From: Heterocephalus glaber
Taxonomy: Eukaryota; Chordata; Mammalia; Rodentia; Bathyergidae
NCBI RefSeq assembly: GCF_000247695.1
Contig: NW_004624734.1
Coordinates: 11,357,389 to 11,421,388, forward strand
DNA length: 64,000 nucleotides
Reading direction: 5' to 3'
Each line of letters begins with the position of its first letter. Within the stretch, counting starts at the first letter, position 1. The notes beneath the pieces are model-generated. The model made no database searches. It saw nothing but the letters and a program-made list of their open reading frames with translations, and was not told the origin of the DNA. Below are positions 35,521-46,189 of this stretch, piece by piece. The translations under genes were made by a program, and so were the position numbers.

Positions 35521-35638
35521 GTATTCGAGTTTGGTTCTGTACAGGCTGGCTTCCACTGCAGGATGGTGGAGTGGGGAACCAGAGCTGACCCATCTCAAAC
35601 ATGAGAGACCAGACTTAGCCAAAAGAATCAGGTAATTG

Positions 35639-35722
35639 GGCCAGAGATTTAGCTCAGTGGTTCCGATGCCTGCCTTGCAAGCACAAGGTCCTGAGTTCGA
35701 TCCCCGGTACCAAAAAAAAAAA
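35639..35722 (+). mobile_element. ID SINE, first of a tandem pair
   Basis: Complete ID ('ccagagatttagctcagtgg', 'gagttcgatccccggtacc', A15). The preceding AAAAGAATCAGGTAATTG is repeated, in part, after the tail. Confidence 0.95.
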
Positions 35723-35735
35723 AAAAAGAATCAGG

Positions 35736-35819
35736 TTGGGGCTGGGGATTTAGCCCAGGGGTTTCGCTGCCTGCTGTGCAAGGACCCAAGTTCGATCCCC
35801 GGTACCTCCCCCCCCCCAA
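35736..35819 (+). mobile_element. ID SINE, second of a tandem pair
   Basis: Complete ID of a different subtype ('tggggctggggatttagccc', C-rich tail). It is preceded by AAAAGAATCAGGT and followed by AAAAGAATCAGGTAATTG, so the target site appears three times. Confidence 0.95.
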
Positions 35820-36579
35820 AAAAGAATCAGGTAATTGACCAATACCTTCCTTTCACACCCTGATGATTTTTCTCAGAACAGTTTTCCAGACTGATGCCCG
35901 CTCATCAAATGACAGAAAATAATACCACTTGGAAGTGTTCATGGGTCTGCTAAGGGGGAAGTCTGAAGCCATGGCCAGCCACCTCCACCTGCCTTCTCAC
36001 ATCTCGGGGTACCACAGTAAAGATGGAGTCCATTCAGTGGGGTGGGGGCAGGGTATCCTCGCAGCTCCTTCAGACCCCCACTGCTGATGGCCCCTCTGGA
36101 CTCTGTGATCCTCTACCCTGGGAATCCCCCTCAAAGGCCTTGGGTCCTCTGCCTGCCAGCCCAGAGTAACAGGAAGCTCGGAGTCAGCCAAGCCACCACT
36201 CTGGGAGGGCCACACCCATGGTCTGTTCTGGGAAAGGCCCAGCCATCTGCAGAAACTTTCTAATCATTGTCTCCTCAAAACCTCAAAAGCCAAAGGGGAC
36301 TAATGTGTCTGGGAAACACTCCAAAGTGCTTGGGTGGAGAGAAAAGGCGCAGGGGACAGACAGGCCTTAATTGCCCTGACAGGCCTGAGACCTGCCCCAG
36401 AGGGGGAAAGTTGGTTCTTTTAGAAATTCATAAAGGCGGCGGCATAACTCCTGGGGTCTGGACTCTGCTCCTAGTTCTACCAGCAAGTATAATCATCTAG
36501 GCAACCTCAAAATATGTCTCTGGTTCCCAGTTTTGGACAGTGTACTGCTCTTCTATCTGACCCCCAACCCTCATCGCTT

Positions 36580-36778
36580 TTTTCCTTCTGGTGTTACAGA
36601 GGGTTGAACCCAGGACCTTTGCACTATGCTACATCTCTGGTCTTTTAATTTTTTTTAATTTTGAAAGAGGATCCTGCTAAGTTGCCCAGGCTGGCCTCAA
36701 ACTTGCAATCCTCCTGCCTCAGCCTCCTGAGTAGCTGGGAATACAAGTGTGTGCCATCATGCCCGGCTGCTCGTAGGT
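36580..36778 (-). mobile_element. B1-ID dimeric SINE (antisense)
   Basis: Antisense ID arm ('gggttgaacccaggaccttt') and 7SL arm ('gttgcccaggctggcctcaa', 'ctcagcctcctgagtagctg'). Confidence 0.85.
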
Positions 36779-37249
36779 TTTTTTTTTAAAGGTGTGAATA
36801 ACACAATTGATATAAAACTTCTCTCAAAACTATAAAGTTTTGCATAGATACTACCACATTATTATACTGCTCACAATAATCCTACAGGAATCATATATTT
36901 GATATACTTAAAAATTAGGGTGTTTCAAAAAAATGAGACAAATTTCATCCTATATGATCCAAATAATATGCTGTCTCAATTTTATTCTTGTTACTGTTTC
37001 ATCATTTGTCTTACTACCTTAGATTCCAGCAACTAGAATATGCTCTGTAAGTGTCACTTCCCCTTCTTGCTTCGGAAACGTCACTTTCGAAATGGCTGTG
37101 TCATTAATGTCTAGACTGCCTAATAAAGAACATCTTTGGTGTGGAAGACAATAGTCCCCATGCAGCTCTCTCCTGCTCTCTCTCACAGCTAATAGGAAGA
37201 CATTTAGTGCTGACACGTTGGTGTGCACTTCTTGGAGGATCCCGCTTAC

Positions 37250-37398
37250 CCGTTGATGAGATTCCAGGAATTTTCTGTGCAGCGAGGAAAAGGTCGTCAA
37301 CGTGGTCCACTGAGTGCTTCACGTTCCTCTTCCTGGCGTTGTAGTAATTGCCATCGGCAGCCCTTCCGGCACACGCTGTGGCCACCCCGTGGTCAAAT
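37250..37398 (-). pseudogene. DGLUCY: DGLUCY exon encoding [13 protein letters not shown] segment (open)
   Basis: 149 bases, acceptor 'gcttccaggcag', donor 'gtaagc'. It reads [30 protein letters not shown], then [16 protein letters not shown] in the same phases (2 in, 1 out) and length as human. [12 protein letters not shown], a conserved block of the cyclase C-terminal domain, is preserved. No lesion. Confidence 0.95.
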
Positions 37399-37867
37399 CT
37401 GCCTGGAAGCAAGGGCTCTAGGTCCTTATGGCAAGTGTGGCTGCTTTGGTGTCGCCTTTGTGAGTCTGTGTGAAGGACCCTTGGTTCTTTCTTGGACCTC
37501 TTTCTCCCCAGGAACTGGACTGACTACCTGCTCTGTACCAGCCCTTCCATGGGGGAGCGGGCATTGGATCACCTTAAGACACAGCACTGGGTCTTTAGCA
37601 ACGTCTTCACTAGAGTCCGGACCAAGGAGAGCAGGAAGTCAAAGCTCAGGGTGACTGGGGTGCCCCACCCAGGGGCCCCTCATCTGGCAGTGAGCAGCGG
37701 GCAGCTCCGGATGTGAGGAGGGTTGGCTGCTGTTGCCCCACTGCTACCCTCTACCGGGAACTTGTTCACTTTACAGGCATGAGAGAAGGATTTGAAACAG
37801 AGGATGGATGAACCAATGGAAGAACGAACTACGCTAGGGAGAAAGAGCTACAGAAACAAGGGACCCA

Positions 37868-38070
37868 GATAGTGTAGTGGTCAGAATGGGACTGGGAACC
37901 CCTGTGGTCCGATTCCCCTTTCTAGGTCTGGGGCACTCGTCTTGGGCAAGGTGCCTAACCTCTCCAGCCTTCCTTTTCTGCATTTGCACTGCCACACTCA
38001 ACAGCACTGACCTCAGTCAGCATCGGGTTAAATGAGAAAATACACAAGAGGTGCCTGTCATGGGGCCACT
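37868..38070 (+). repeat. MIR SINE
   Basis: 'gtgtagtggtcagaatggga', 'tcttgggcaaggtgcctaac', 'ctctccagccttccttttct' is a MIR over most of its length. Confidence 0.7.
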
Positions 38071-38166
38071 GCCTACTTAGGATTCAGTCAGTGTTAACGG
38101 TGGTTATTGTTGGTATTATTATTGCCAGGGATATTGTTTGATCATCCTTATTGAACTTGCAACTTG

Positions 38167-38250
38167 GGCCAGGGATTTAGCTCAGTGGTTCCGCCGCCTG
38201 CCTCGCAAGCACAAGGACCCGAGTTTGATCCCCAGTACCAAAAAAAAAGA
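38167..38250 (+). mobile_element. ID SINE
   Basis: Complete ID with A8 tail. A short flanking repeat 'gcaactt' (left and right) is the likely target-site duplication. Confidence 0.92.
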
Positions 38251-38329
38251 CTATGCAACTTATGCTTCTGCATGTCTCTAACTCCCTTAACAATGGAGTT
38301 CTTCAGAATCTTAACCATGCTATGCACAA

Positions 38330-38429
38330 ATTTTTTTTTTTTTTTTTTTTTTTTGGTACCGGGGATCGAACGTGGGACTTTACGCTTTTGAGGCAGGTGG
38401 CAGAATCACTGAGCTAAATCCCCGGCCCT
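38330..38429 (-). mobile_element. ID SINE in L1, antisense
   Basis: Long T tract (about 23), then 'ggtaccggggatcgaac' and 'cactgagctaaatccccggc'. Flanks CTTAACCATGCTATG and CTTAACTCTGCTATG form the target-site duplication within an L1. Confidence 0.92.
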
Positions 38430-39080
38430 TAACTCTGCTATGGAAAACAGTATGGCTGTTCCTCAAAAAATTTAAAAAATAGAATTACCATTTGGTCCAG
38501 CAATTCCACTTCTGGGTATATACCCCCCAAAATTGAAATCAGGGACTTGAAGACATATTTGCACCCCCACATTCCTAGAAGCATTATTCACAATAGGCAA
38601 CCTATGTGTCCAATGATGAAGGAATAGATAAATATATACTGGAATATTATACAGTTTGGAAAAGGCACAGAATTCTAACATATGCTACAACAAGGATGAA
38701 TCTTGAAAACATTATGCTAAGGGACATAAGCTTGTCACAAGAAGACAATACTGCATGACTCTACTCATATGAGGGACCTAAAAGAGTCAAAGTCATAGAG
38801 ACAGGAAGTTGAGTGGTAGTTGCTTGGGGCTGGTAGGAGTTGGGGACTGGGGAGTTGGTGTATAATGCGGACAGAGCTTCAGTTTGAGGCAATGGAAAAA
38901 GTTCTGGAGACAGGCGGTGGTGATGATCACAAAGCATTATAAAGGTGTCTAACACCACTGAACCATACACTGAAAAGTGGTTGAAAATGAGGCTAGTATG
39001 TAGATCGGTTGTAGAGTGCTGTATGCTTACAACATGCAAAGTCCCGCGCTCAAGCTCCATCACCCAAAGAAAAAAAGTTA
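38430..39080 (+). mobile_element. L1 3'-end fragment (sense)
   Basis: Older L1: 'tctgctatggaaaacagtat', 'ggtccagcaattccacttct', 'gggtatatacccccc', then 3'UTR text 'gagtggtagttgcttggggc'. The ID at 38330 interrupts its left end. Confidence 0.85.
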
Positions 39081-39702
39081 AAATGGCAATAAACTTGAGG
39101 TTAGGTGTATTTCACATCAATGCAAAAAAATCTGAACTGTGAATTTTTTTTTTTTCTGGTAATTTTTTAAAAACACAAAGTCCCCGCGACTGTCCTTGTC
39201 CTTTGGTTGTGCTGAAACAGGAAATCACCTATGCCTTGAGGTGGGGCCACCAAGTAGGTCTTCAAATGCAGCCCCGAGGCTCCCTGGAGCTGGTGGGAAG
39301 TAGAATTAGCAGGAGGGAGGAGTTTGGACCCTGAACGTCCCCTCGACCAACGTCGGTCATCAGTGGTGCTGAAAAGGCCATTAGAACAGGAGCTGCCGAG
39401 GACAGCAGCGCGTCTTCGGTCACGGAGGGGGAGCTCTTCCTGGATGTGACCCCGAGAGAAGGCAGCTGTGGGTGTCATGGAGGGGGACTGGCGTTTCAGC
39501 ACCCAGGGATCCACTTAGCTTGGTGCACAGTGTTCATGCCTGGGAAGTGCTGGCCCATCTTCACACACGCACGGCTCCGGCCCCCCCGCCATGAACAGAG
39601 CAACATCAGCAGCACCTGCCATCTGGGTCCCACCAGGAGGACTTTTGACTTTCCCCTGGGCTCCTGCCCGGGCTTTGTCTGCACACCCACCAGCAGGGGG
39701 TA

Positions 39703-40128
39703 CAGATAGTCCCCGTTTAACGACCTACCTGTTTAATGGCTTTTGGACTTTCGACCTGCTGCTCAGACTTAAGACCCGCCTTTTTTTCTTGTACTGTTCT
39801 GTACATCTTGTTTATAGAGCCTCAATGTCTTTTTTTTTTTTTTTTGCTACAGTATACCTTGTTTATACAGTACTGTAATTCTTGCAGATTGTATCATACC
39901 GTACAGTACTGCAGCTTTATGTCCTGTTGTTCTGTTACACATTTCAGTACTTCATGTAAGTGTTATGCAAATAAAAGCAAATTCATCAAGCTGGAGTTTC
40001 CTTTGGACTTTTCTTTGTCCTGACTATTATAACATACGCACAATATACAAGTTCTCATTTAGTGACCAATTCATTTAATGGCCCAATGGCAGGAGTGGAA
40101 CTTGGTCGTTAAATGAGGAATGTCTACG
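39703..40128. mobile_element. Tigger-like non-autonomous DNA transposon with TIRs
   Basis: The left end 'cagatagtccccgtttaacg' and the reverse complement of the right end 'cgttaaatgaggaatgtctacg' pair as terminal inverted repeats of about 25 bp. TA flanks both sides, the Tc1/mariner/pogo target site. The interior has no transposase. Confidence 0.75.
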
Positions 40129-41064
40129 TAAACCCACCTGAGAGCACCTGTAGCAGCTGTAAGCAGCGTATCAGATCCTCAGCCACACTTCCCTTGGTGA
40201 CTCAGGATCCTGGATTCTGCTGCAAGCTGTGATATGGCCATGCCCTCAAGGCCTATTAATACAGTGTTTTAAAATTCTAAGTGGATATTTGTTAGCGAGT
40301 TACAAAATAAATTTTTTGGGTCTGATCAGTACCTTTTGAAAAGTGCAATAGAACAGACTAAAACAGAGAGCATCAGAATACATTGCACATAGAATCATGG
40401 TAAGTCTTGCAATACTGCAAGAGTCAAAATTGGTTTTTGAAACATCTATTTGAGTTGTGTGTGTGTGCTATCTATCCTGATTTGCAACACAAAATGTGTT
40501 TCTATGGATTATTATCAAAAATGTTTGCAAAACACAGTGTTACAAACTGTAAGATCTGAAACATCTCTATATGTAATAAACAGGTATTTTTTTTAAAGAC
40601 TTGACTATGCCACACAGTAAGAAACACGCTCACAGTTTCATAAGAGAGTACTTCTTATCACTATGCAAGTATAAAACATGATTTCCATTTCATTTTCCAA
40701 AGGTGCTGGTTACCCCAGCTGAAATGATTTTACTACTCTCTGATGAGTCATGAAACAAATTTGGAAAGACTGCTGGCCTTTTTCGTCTTTAAAAGTAATT
40801 GTCATATCTCCTCCCTCTGTGGAGAAGATTGGGTATCTCTCTCCCCACTGGCTAGGACCTGCTATTTCTGGGGGTGCTCCGTGAAGCCCCCTGCACTCTG
40901 TGAGACCTGACCCCTGCCTCATGTGTCAGTGTGGTCCATCAGAACCCGTTTCCTGGGCTCATGGCTTCGTAAAGGCCTGGGGTCTGGAGAAACTTTGTTG
41001 GTGAAGTTAACAGCACCTGGGCTTCCCTACCATCATCATTAACCTGGGATGAGACATAACGTGC

Positions 41065-41188
41065 CGGGGTGACTTGGGGTCCCCACCTTTGCACGGAAAG
41101 GCCTGAGCATCTTCCACTGACCCACCTTGGTCAGTTAATACTGGGATCTTACCACTTGGTAAGTTAATACTGGCATCTTCAGAACACC
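41065..41188 (-). pseudogene. DGLUCY: DGLUCY exon with tandem duplication and GC donor
   Basis: Acceptor 'cctctattttcag'. In the phase needed by its neighbours the 124 bases stay open and give [20 protein letters not shown], then GGDPKSP, like human. The first third contains a second copy of the CCAGTATTAAC block at a period of 29 bases. With small compensating changes the exon is 24 bases (8 codons) longer than human, and its first residues no longer match. The donor reads CCCCG|gcacgt, GC in place of GT. Disruptive but not by itself decisive. Confidence 0.85.
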
Positions 41189-41611
41189 CTGAAAATAGAG
41201 GCAAAGGGTGGACACTTTAGCTCTGGTGTTTTATTTTGGAAATTTACATTTGCTTCTCAAAAGCTTCTTTGGATTGCATTGTGAGAGTTACCGAACAACA
41301 CCTCTGAGTCGGGTACTTTGTGAAGTAAGCCAGGACTGACAGAGGACAATAATTTTACTTTTGGTGCTGAGTAAACTCTAGGGCTGGGCTGGGCTGGGGG
41401 GTGGAACTGGGCCGGTGTGGACAAGCGGAGACGCTGTGGGGAAGAAGCTCACAACACCAGGTGAACCAAAGGCCTGTTCCGCCCCAGTGCTATGGGGAGA
41501 GCTGGGTACACGTTTGTGTCCCCACAGTGAATGTGCGCCAGGCTTCTGCTAGGTGTCTGACACGCATACTCCAGTCTTCCCAACATTTCTGGTTAAGAAA
41601 AGTATTATGGG

Positions 41612-41695
41612 TCTGGGGATTTAGCTCAGTGGTTTCGCTGCTTGCTGCGCAAGCGCAAGGACCCGAGTTCGATCCCCAGCACCAAAAAAAAAAAA
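41612..41695 (+). mobile_element. ID SINE with target-site duplication
   Basis: Complete ID with A14 tail, flanked by AAAAGTATTATG on both sides. Confidence 0.95.
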
Positions 41696-41944
41696 AAGTA
41701 TTATGATTCCCATTTTACAAAAGAGGAAAACAAGGTTGAGAGACACTGAATAACACGGGCAAGGTCAAATATTTATGTCAGTATCATCACTCTGGCTTTC
41801 TCCCTAAGTTCTCACCTGATCCCTGCCCCACTGCACACCTTCGAGAGGTTCAAGAACATCCAAAGGAAGCCCAGGGACAGCCTTGGGCCGGCTACTTACT
41901 GGGAATGATTTCCAAAGTGAATCTGGCTCTTCCAAATGGCACCT

Positions 41945-42340
41945 TTTTAGTTTTTAATTTTTATTAGCACGTTTGCAGTACGTCACGTTTACATTTGAGT
42001 GAGGGATTGGCACGTGTACAGAACACAGCTTAATCCCTTCCCCCCATCTCTTGATCCCCTTCCCAGTTGAGAAAGATCCATCTCCCCGCTTCCTATTATT
42101 TACCTCTTATTTTATTCTTTATAATTTCAGTGTCTCATATAAGAGAAACCATGCAATATATAACCTCACGTGTCTGATTTATTTCACTTAGCATTATAGT
42201 CTCAAGGTGCACCTATTTTCCTACAAAATGACTCAAGTTTATCTTTTGTTATGGCAGAGTAGTACTCCATTGTGTGTAAATACATTTTCTTTATCCATTT
42301 GTTGATGGACATATAGGCTACTTCCAAAATTTAGCTGTTA
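41945..42340 (-). mobile_element. L1 3'-end fragment (antisense), 5'-truncated
   Basis: 'tttttaatttttattagcac', 'cagagtagtactccattgtg' and 'tttatccatttgttgatgga' are antisense L1 3'UTR/ORF2 end. It stops abruptly at about 42340, where PELI2-like sequence begins. Confidence 0.85.
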
Positions 42341-42615
42341 TGGCCTCCACGCTGCCCCGGTTCCCGGGATGGGAAGATAGCCAGGTGCAGGCTATCAAGC
42401 GGGGCTCCATATTCTCCCCAGGCCTGGAGGAGCCCTGCGTCCCCGGCAAGGAGCCTGTCAAGTACGGGCAACTGGTGGTGCTGGGGCACAATGGTGCTTT
42501 ACCTAATGGACACAGAGGACGCAGGAAAAGCCGTTTTGCCCTCTATAAGTGTCCCAAGGTGAATGGCGTCAAGCCCAGCTCGGTCCACATGCTATCCACA
42601 CCCCAGGCATCCAAG
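42341..42615 (+). pseudogene. PELI2: PELI2-derived fragment (5' coding part)
   Basis: From 42409 the plus strand encodes a peptide strongly resembling the N-terminus of Pellino-2, an E3 ubiquitin ligase in IRAK/TLR signalling: FSPGLEEP, EPVKYGQLVVLG, NGALPNGHRGRRKSR, FALYK, NGVKPS and STPQASK. The initiator ATG is ATA. Conservation ends at AAG (42615), followed directly by gtaag, like an exon end with its donor. The rest of Pellino (FHA and RING regions) is absent. Human PELI2 lies elsewhere on chromosome 14, so this is a dispersed copy. Whether it arose from unspliced RNA or DNA is unresolved. Could derive from a PELI1 relative, but EEPCVP and FALYK favour PELI2. Confidence 0.8.
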
Positions 42616-42626
42616 GTAAGAAGTCT

Positions 42627-42712
42627 TGGCTGGGGATTTAGCTCAGTGGTTCGGCTGCCTGCCTTGCAAGCGCAAGGTTCCGAGTTTGATCCCCTCCCCC
42701 ACAAAAAAAAAG
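42627..42712 (+). mobile_element. ID SINE
   Basis: Complete ID ('ggctggggatttagctcagt', 'gagtttgatcccc', A9 tail), 12 bases after the PELI2-like fragment. Confidence 0.92.
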
Positions 42713-42743
42713 TATTGATGGAACTTCAGATACTGTAGGACCG

Positions 42744-42784
42744 ACAGAGAGAGAGGGTGAGAGAGAGAGAGAGAGAGAGAGAGA
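42744..42784 (+). repeat. (GA)n simple repeat
   Basis: About 40 bp of GA dinucleotides with a few interruptions. Confidence 0.9.
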
Positions 42785-42789
42785 ACATC

Positions 42790-44530
42790 ATCTTGGAAGT
42801 CAAGACAAGGCAGAGACATTATCACCCTGACAGGCAAGTTTCACAACCAAGAATTATACAAATTAATGAAGTATTTTTTGTTTAAAAATTTCAGGAAAAT
42901 GCCATTGGGCCTATGTAGTATATTACAAAATTGGCTTTCACACTCTTCTTGGAAGACCCCTTTCATATTCTTAAAACCAATTTAGACTTCTATTCCCCAA
43001 AAACTTTGGGGTTAGTAGGTCACAAAAGGTTTGGTCAGATTCAAATTATTTTTGAGAAGACAAGAATTCTAACTCTCACTTCTCTAGGCGCAGAGATGAT
43101 GTACAGTTACAGTATTTCACCATACTTTCTTGGTATTGTTTGAACAGAGTTGCATAGTAATAAATAAGTACAAATTTCGGAACAAATTTACTACAGGAAC
43201 TCTGTCAGATTTATTTGAAAATGATTAATTACATTCATGTTATTTTCATTATTTTTACCAAAGAGAAAAATCCATGAACTATTTGATGAATTTTTGGGCT
43301 TCACTACAATAAAAATGAATTTGGACAAAGATGTCCCAGCAAAATCTACCTGTTCAATGTTTTGTCCAAAGAGAATACATAAATTTCTTCATGTATTTAT
43401 TGGGCTAAAATGACACCTCTTCTAATGATAAAATAATATGTAGTATTATAGAATATATGGAAATATACCAAAATTCCAAAATAAAACAGAATTAATTTGG
43501 TTTTCATCAACTAATCAATCTTCCAGGAACATGGGGTAGAATCCTGGCTTATTCACTGGCCCAGGACAGAGTCTTCATGCAGAGCTGAAGAGAGCAGGGG
43601 GATGATGGTCCCAGTGGGGTCCCACTGGGGTTCCACTGGTTCTTCAGGGATTCCATCTGCTCTGTGGCCAACAAGAGGAGCAAGCCTTAGAAGAGATTCA
43701 GTCACCTCCATAGTCTTCGTCATCGGCTCTTCACACCCCTCCCAGAAAGCCAAGCCAGGTAAGCTCATGTCTATGTTGTCACCGTCTATGTCAAAGCTAC
43801 AAGCTCACATTATCAATGAAGGTTCAAGGCAGCAGCCCCACCCCCAGGTGCCAAGCAAAGGCTGCTCTTTCCCACTTCCTTGAAGCTGGATCAAAGACAT
43901 AGGACACCAGTGAGAAGCAGTATCACAGAGCCAGACAGGGCAGGGAATATGACACATCTGGAGGGGCCACATTTACTGGAGACCCCTGAAACATTACCAG
44001 AAACCTCTGCAGTAGGCTCCAGTCTCCTGCTCAGTGTATGATGCAAACCTGAGGAAAAAACTAAAAGAACCAAGAGAGACAGAAAGCAGAGAGCCAGGAT
44101 GGCCAATTCTGCTTTAGCAAAAGACACTGGTCTATCCAGCCACTGATTTTTATTATTAATCCATTGGGGGTAAAGGCAAGCTATGTGCAAGGGAAGGACT
44201 ACATGAGAAGATGTGCCATCATGTGGTTTCTATAGAAATTAATGTAAGCAAGGCTCATAAAGGACAAGACAAAGCATTCTTGAATTAGGAACAGAATAGA
44301 CAAAATATATGGTTGTGATTAGAACATTGTCCTTTTAGTAAGAAGGTTTTAGTTGTGGGAACGGAATTCGGGTGGGAGTTACTCTGACCTCGGCACATAG
44401 GTTCCAGCTGGACCCACTTCTATAAATGAGCCAATTGTGGGGTTAGCTCTTCACAGCCTGCACTGTTTACAGCCTGCTTTGGGCATAATCAATATCGCAG
44501 GCCCTAGCACACACGCCTGACAAAGGACAC
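42790..44530. other. DGLUCY intronic sequence, nothing recognised
   Basis: AT-rich on the left, mixed on the right. No exon-like block with splice sites on either strand and no repeat I can name with confidence. Confidence 0.4.
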
Positions 44531-44534
44531 ATGA

Positions 44535-44845
44535 GACCCTTGAATCTGGGCTCAACTGTCGCCTCCTCCGTGAGGTCTTCCCTCACTCTCCTGTCCACAG
44601 TAGCAGCCCCCTGCCCACCCCCTCTGTCTCCATTCCCCTCCTCCTGCTCCATCTCTCTGCCAACATCATTGCTTCCTAACACAAGACACACATCTTATGT
44701 AGCTTATTCCCCTTCTCACTGTACAGTGCGTGCTCTGTGGGGGCAGGATTGTCGGTTTTGCTCACAGATAGACCTCAAGAGCCTAAAACCATGCCCAGCA
44801 CACAGTAGGTGCTCAGTCCACATCTGTGGAATGAGAGGGCATCAT
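44535..44845 (+). repeat. L2 LINE 3'-end fragment
   Basis: 'cctccgtgaggtcttccctc', then 'tgctctgtgggggcaggatt' and 'cccagcacacagtaggtgct' is the L2 3' end. Confidence 0.7.
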
Positions 44846-45517
44846 TCACAGACACAGAATTTTCAAAAGTTCCAAATGGTTGAAGCCCTTTTGAAATGCT
44901 AGAAGCACAAAATACCTCTTTGAAGAATGCATTGTGAAGGACACAGAGAGACAGGTGGTGGGAAGCAGCTAGACTTACCAGGCTCCAGCTTGTGCCTGAG
45001 TGGCCCTTCCTGCAGGATGGAGGCGAGAGGAGGAGCAGCCCAAGGCCATCTTGTCCACTGATGGCGCTTTTGGAACCCCATGTCTCCCACACCTGCAGCC
45101 CTGGTGACTCCTGGGGGCGCCAGCTACATCCCTGCCCATCTGGACCAGGCCAGACCCCTCTATACTCCACTACCCACCCCATCTCTGGTGGCCTGGGGCC
45201 GCCCTGCTCCCATACTCAGTGGCCACTCATCCCACAGGGAGGACAGCTGGTGCTTTTCAGTTTTCAGGTCAAATTCCAGCGCGGCATTCTTGCCTGCATA
45301 AATCACCTGGCTCTCTTGGAGCCTCAGTCTTCTCCTCCATAAAATGGAAATAATGCTGCTTACAACAAAGTGTTTCTCTGAGCTCTTAGGAAAACAAGCC
45401 ATGTCAAGGACACAGCCCAGTGCCAGGTGGCAGAGGCGCCACACACACTGACTCCCTCTACCCTCTGCTACAGAGGCCTGTTTGGGGGAAATGGGCTGAG
45501 CCTGAGTCACTACTCAC

Positions 45518-45775
45518 CTTGCTTGACAGCATCCTCAACAAGTTTCCTGTGCAAGGTCAAGGCCCTCTGGTCAACCACCTTAGAGACCTCCTTCCCCAGG
45601 CCCTGCAGGAAGGTGGCCAGAGCAATGGCTCCTGGGGGACCGTCTGTCTCTTCCAGGAGCTCAAGATTGAAATTTGTGGGCAACCCGGTGGTGATCAGCA
45701 CGGAGTGGGCATGGGACAGCAACAGAGGCCTTCAGCAGCTCATCTTTGTGGAACAGGGCCTGATCCCTCGGTTGC
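45518..45775 (-). pseudogene. DGLUCY: DGLUCY exon encoding [13 protein letters not shown] segment (frameshifted)
   Basis: Acceptor 'gtaattttag', donor 'gtgagt'. It enters as (G)NRGI as in human, then loses one base before the KDELLKAS block and two bases after it, so the exon is exactly 3 shorter than the 261 expected. Read in the inherited frame the first deletion brings a TGA at 45732-45734. After the second deletion the frame is again that of human: [45 protein letters not shown]. Start of the C-terminal cyclase domain. Confidence 0.9.
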
Positions 45776-46037
45776 CTAAAATTACAAAACAAAGTGAAGT
45801 ATTAAAGGAATTGTGTTTAAAATAGAAACTTACGCTGAGTGGTTTGGGTTTTTTGATTGTTGGCTTTGTTTTTCCAAGAAGTGGATTGGAGGGATGTGGC
45901 AGGGACTGAGAATTGTTCACCAGAATGCTTTCTTGTCCCCCAACCCCGGTAGGGAAGGGTTACTGTAGTGGAAGTGACGGTGTCACCTCTGCCCTCACCC
46001 TACACTTTGGTGCATTTCTCCAAGCTTTTTCCTTTCT

Positions 46038-46118
46038 TTTTTTGGTACCGGGGATCGAACTTGGGACCTTGCGCTTGAGAGGCAGGTGGTGGAACCACTG
46101 AGCTAAATCCCCGGTCCT
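46038..46118 (-). mobile_element. ID SINE (antisense)
   Basis: Complete: 'ttggtaccggggatcgaact', 'gaaccactgagctaaatccc'. Confidence 0.92.
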
Positions 46119-46189
46119 CTTTTTCCCTTTTCTTGGGTCTGGAAAGTGGATCCCCAGAGCCCCCATGGAGTCACCTGGTACAATGGCAG

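Noticed and set aside
41110..41188. Apparent frameshift and TAA stop in the DGLUCY exon at 41065
   Set aside because: With the acceptor at 41189-41190 and the incoming phase from the previous exon, the exon is open throughout. The extra 24 bases are in phase.
42340..42738. 132-residue open frame as a functional PELI2 gene
   Set aside because: The initiator codon is lost, only the N-terminal part is present, and the frame runs into an ID SINE.
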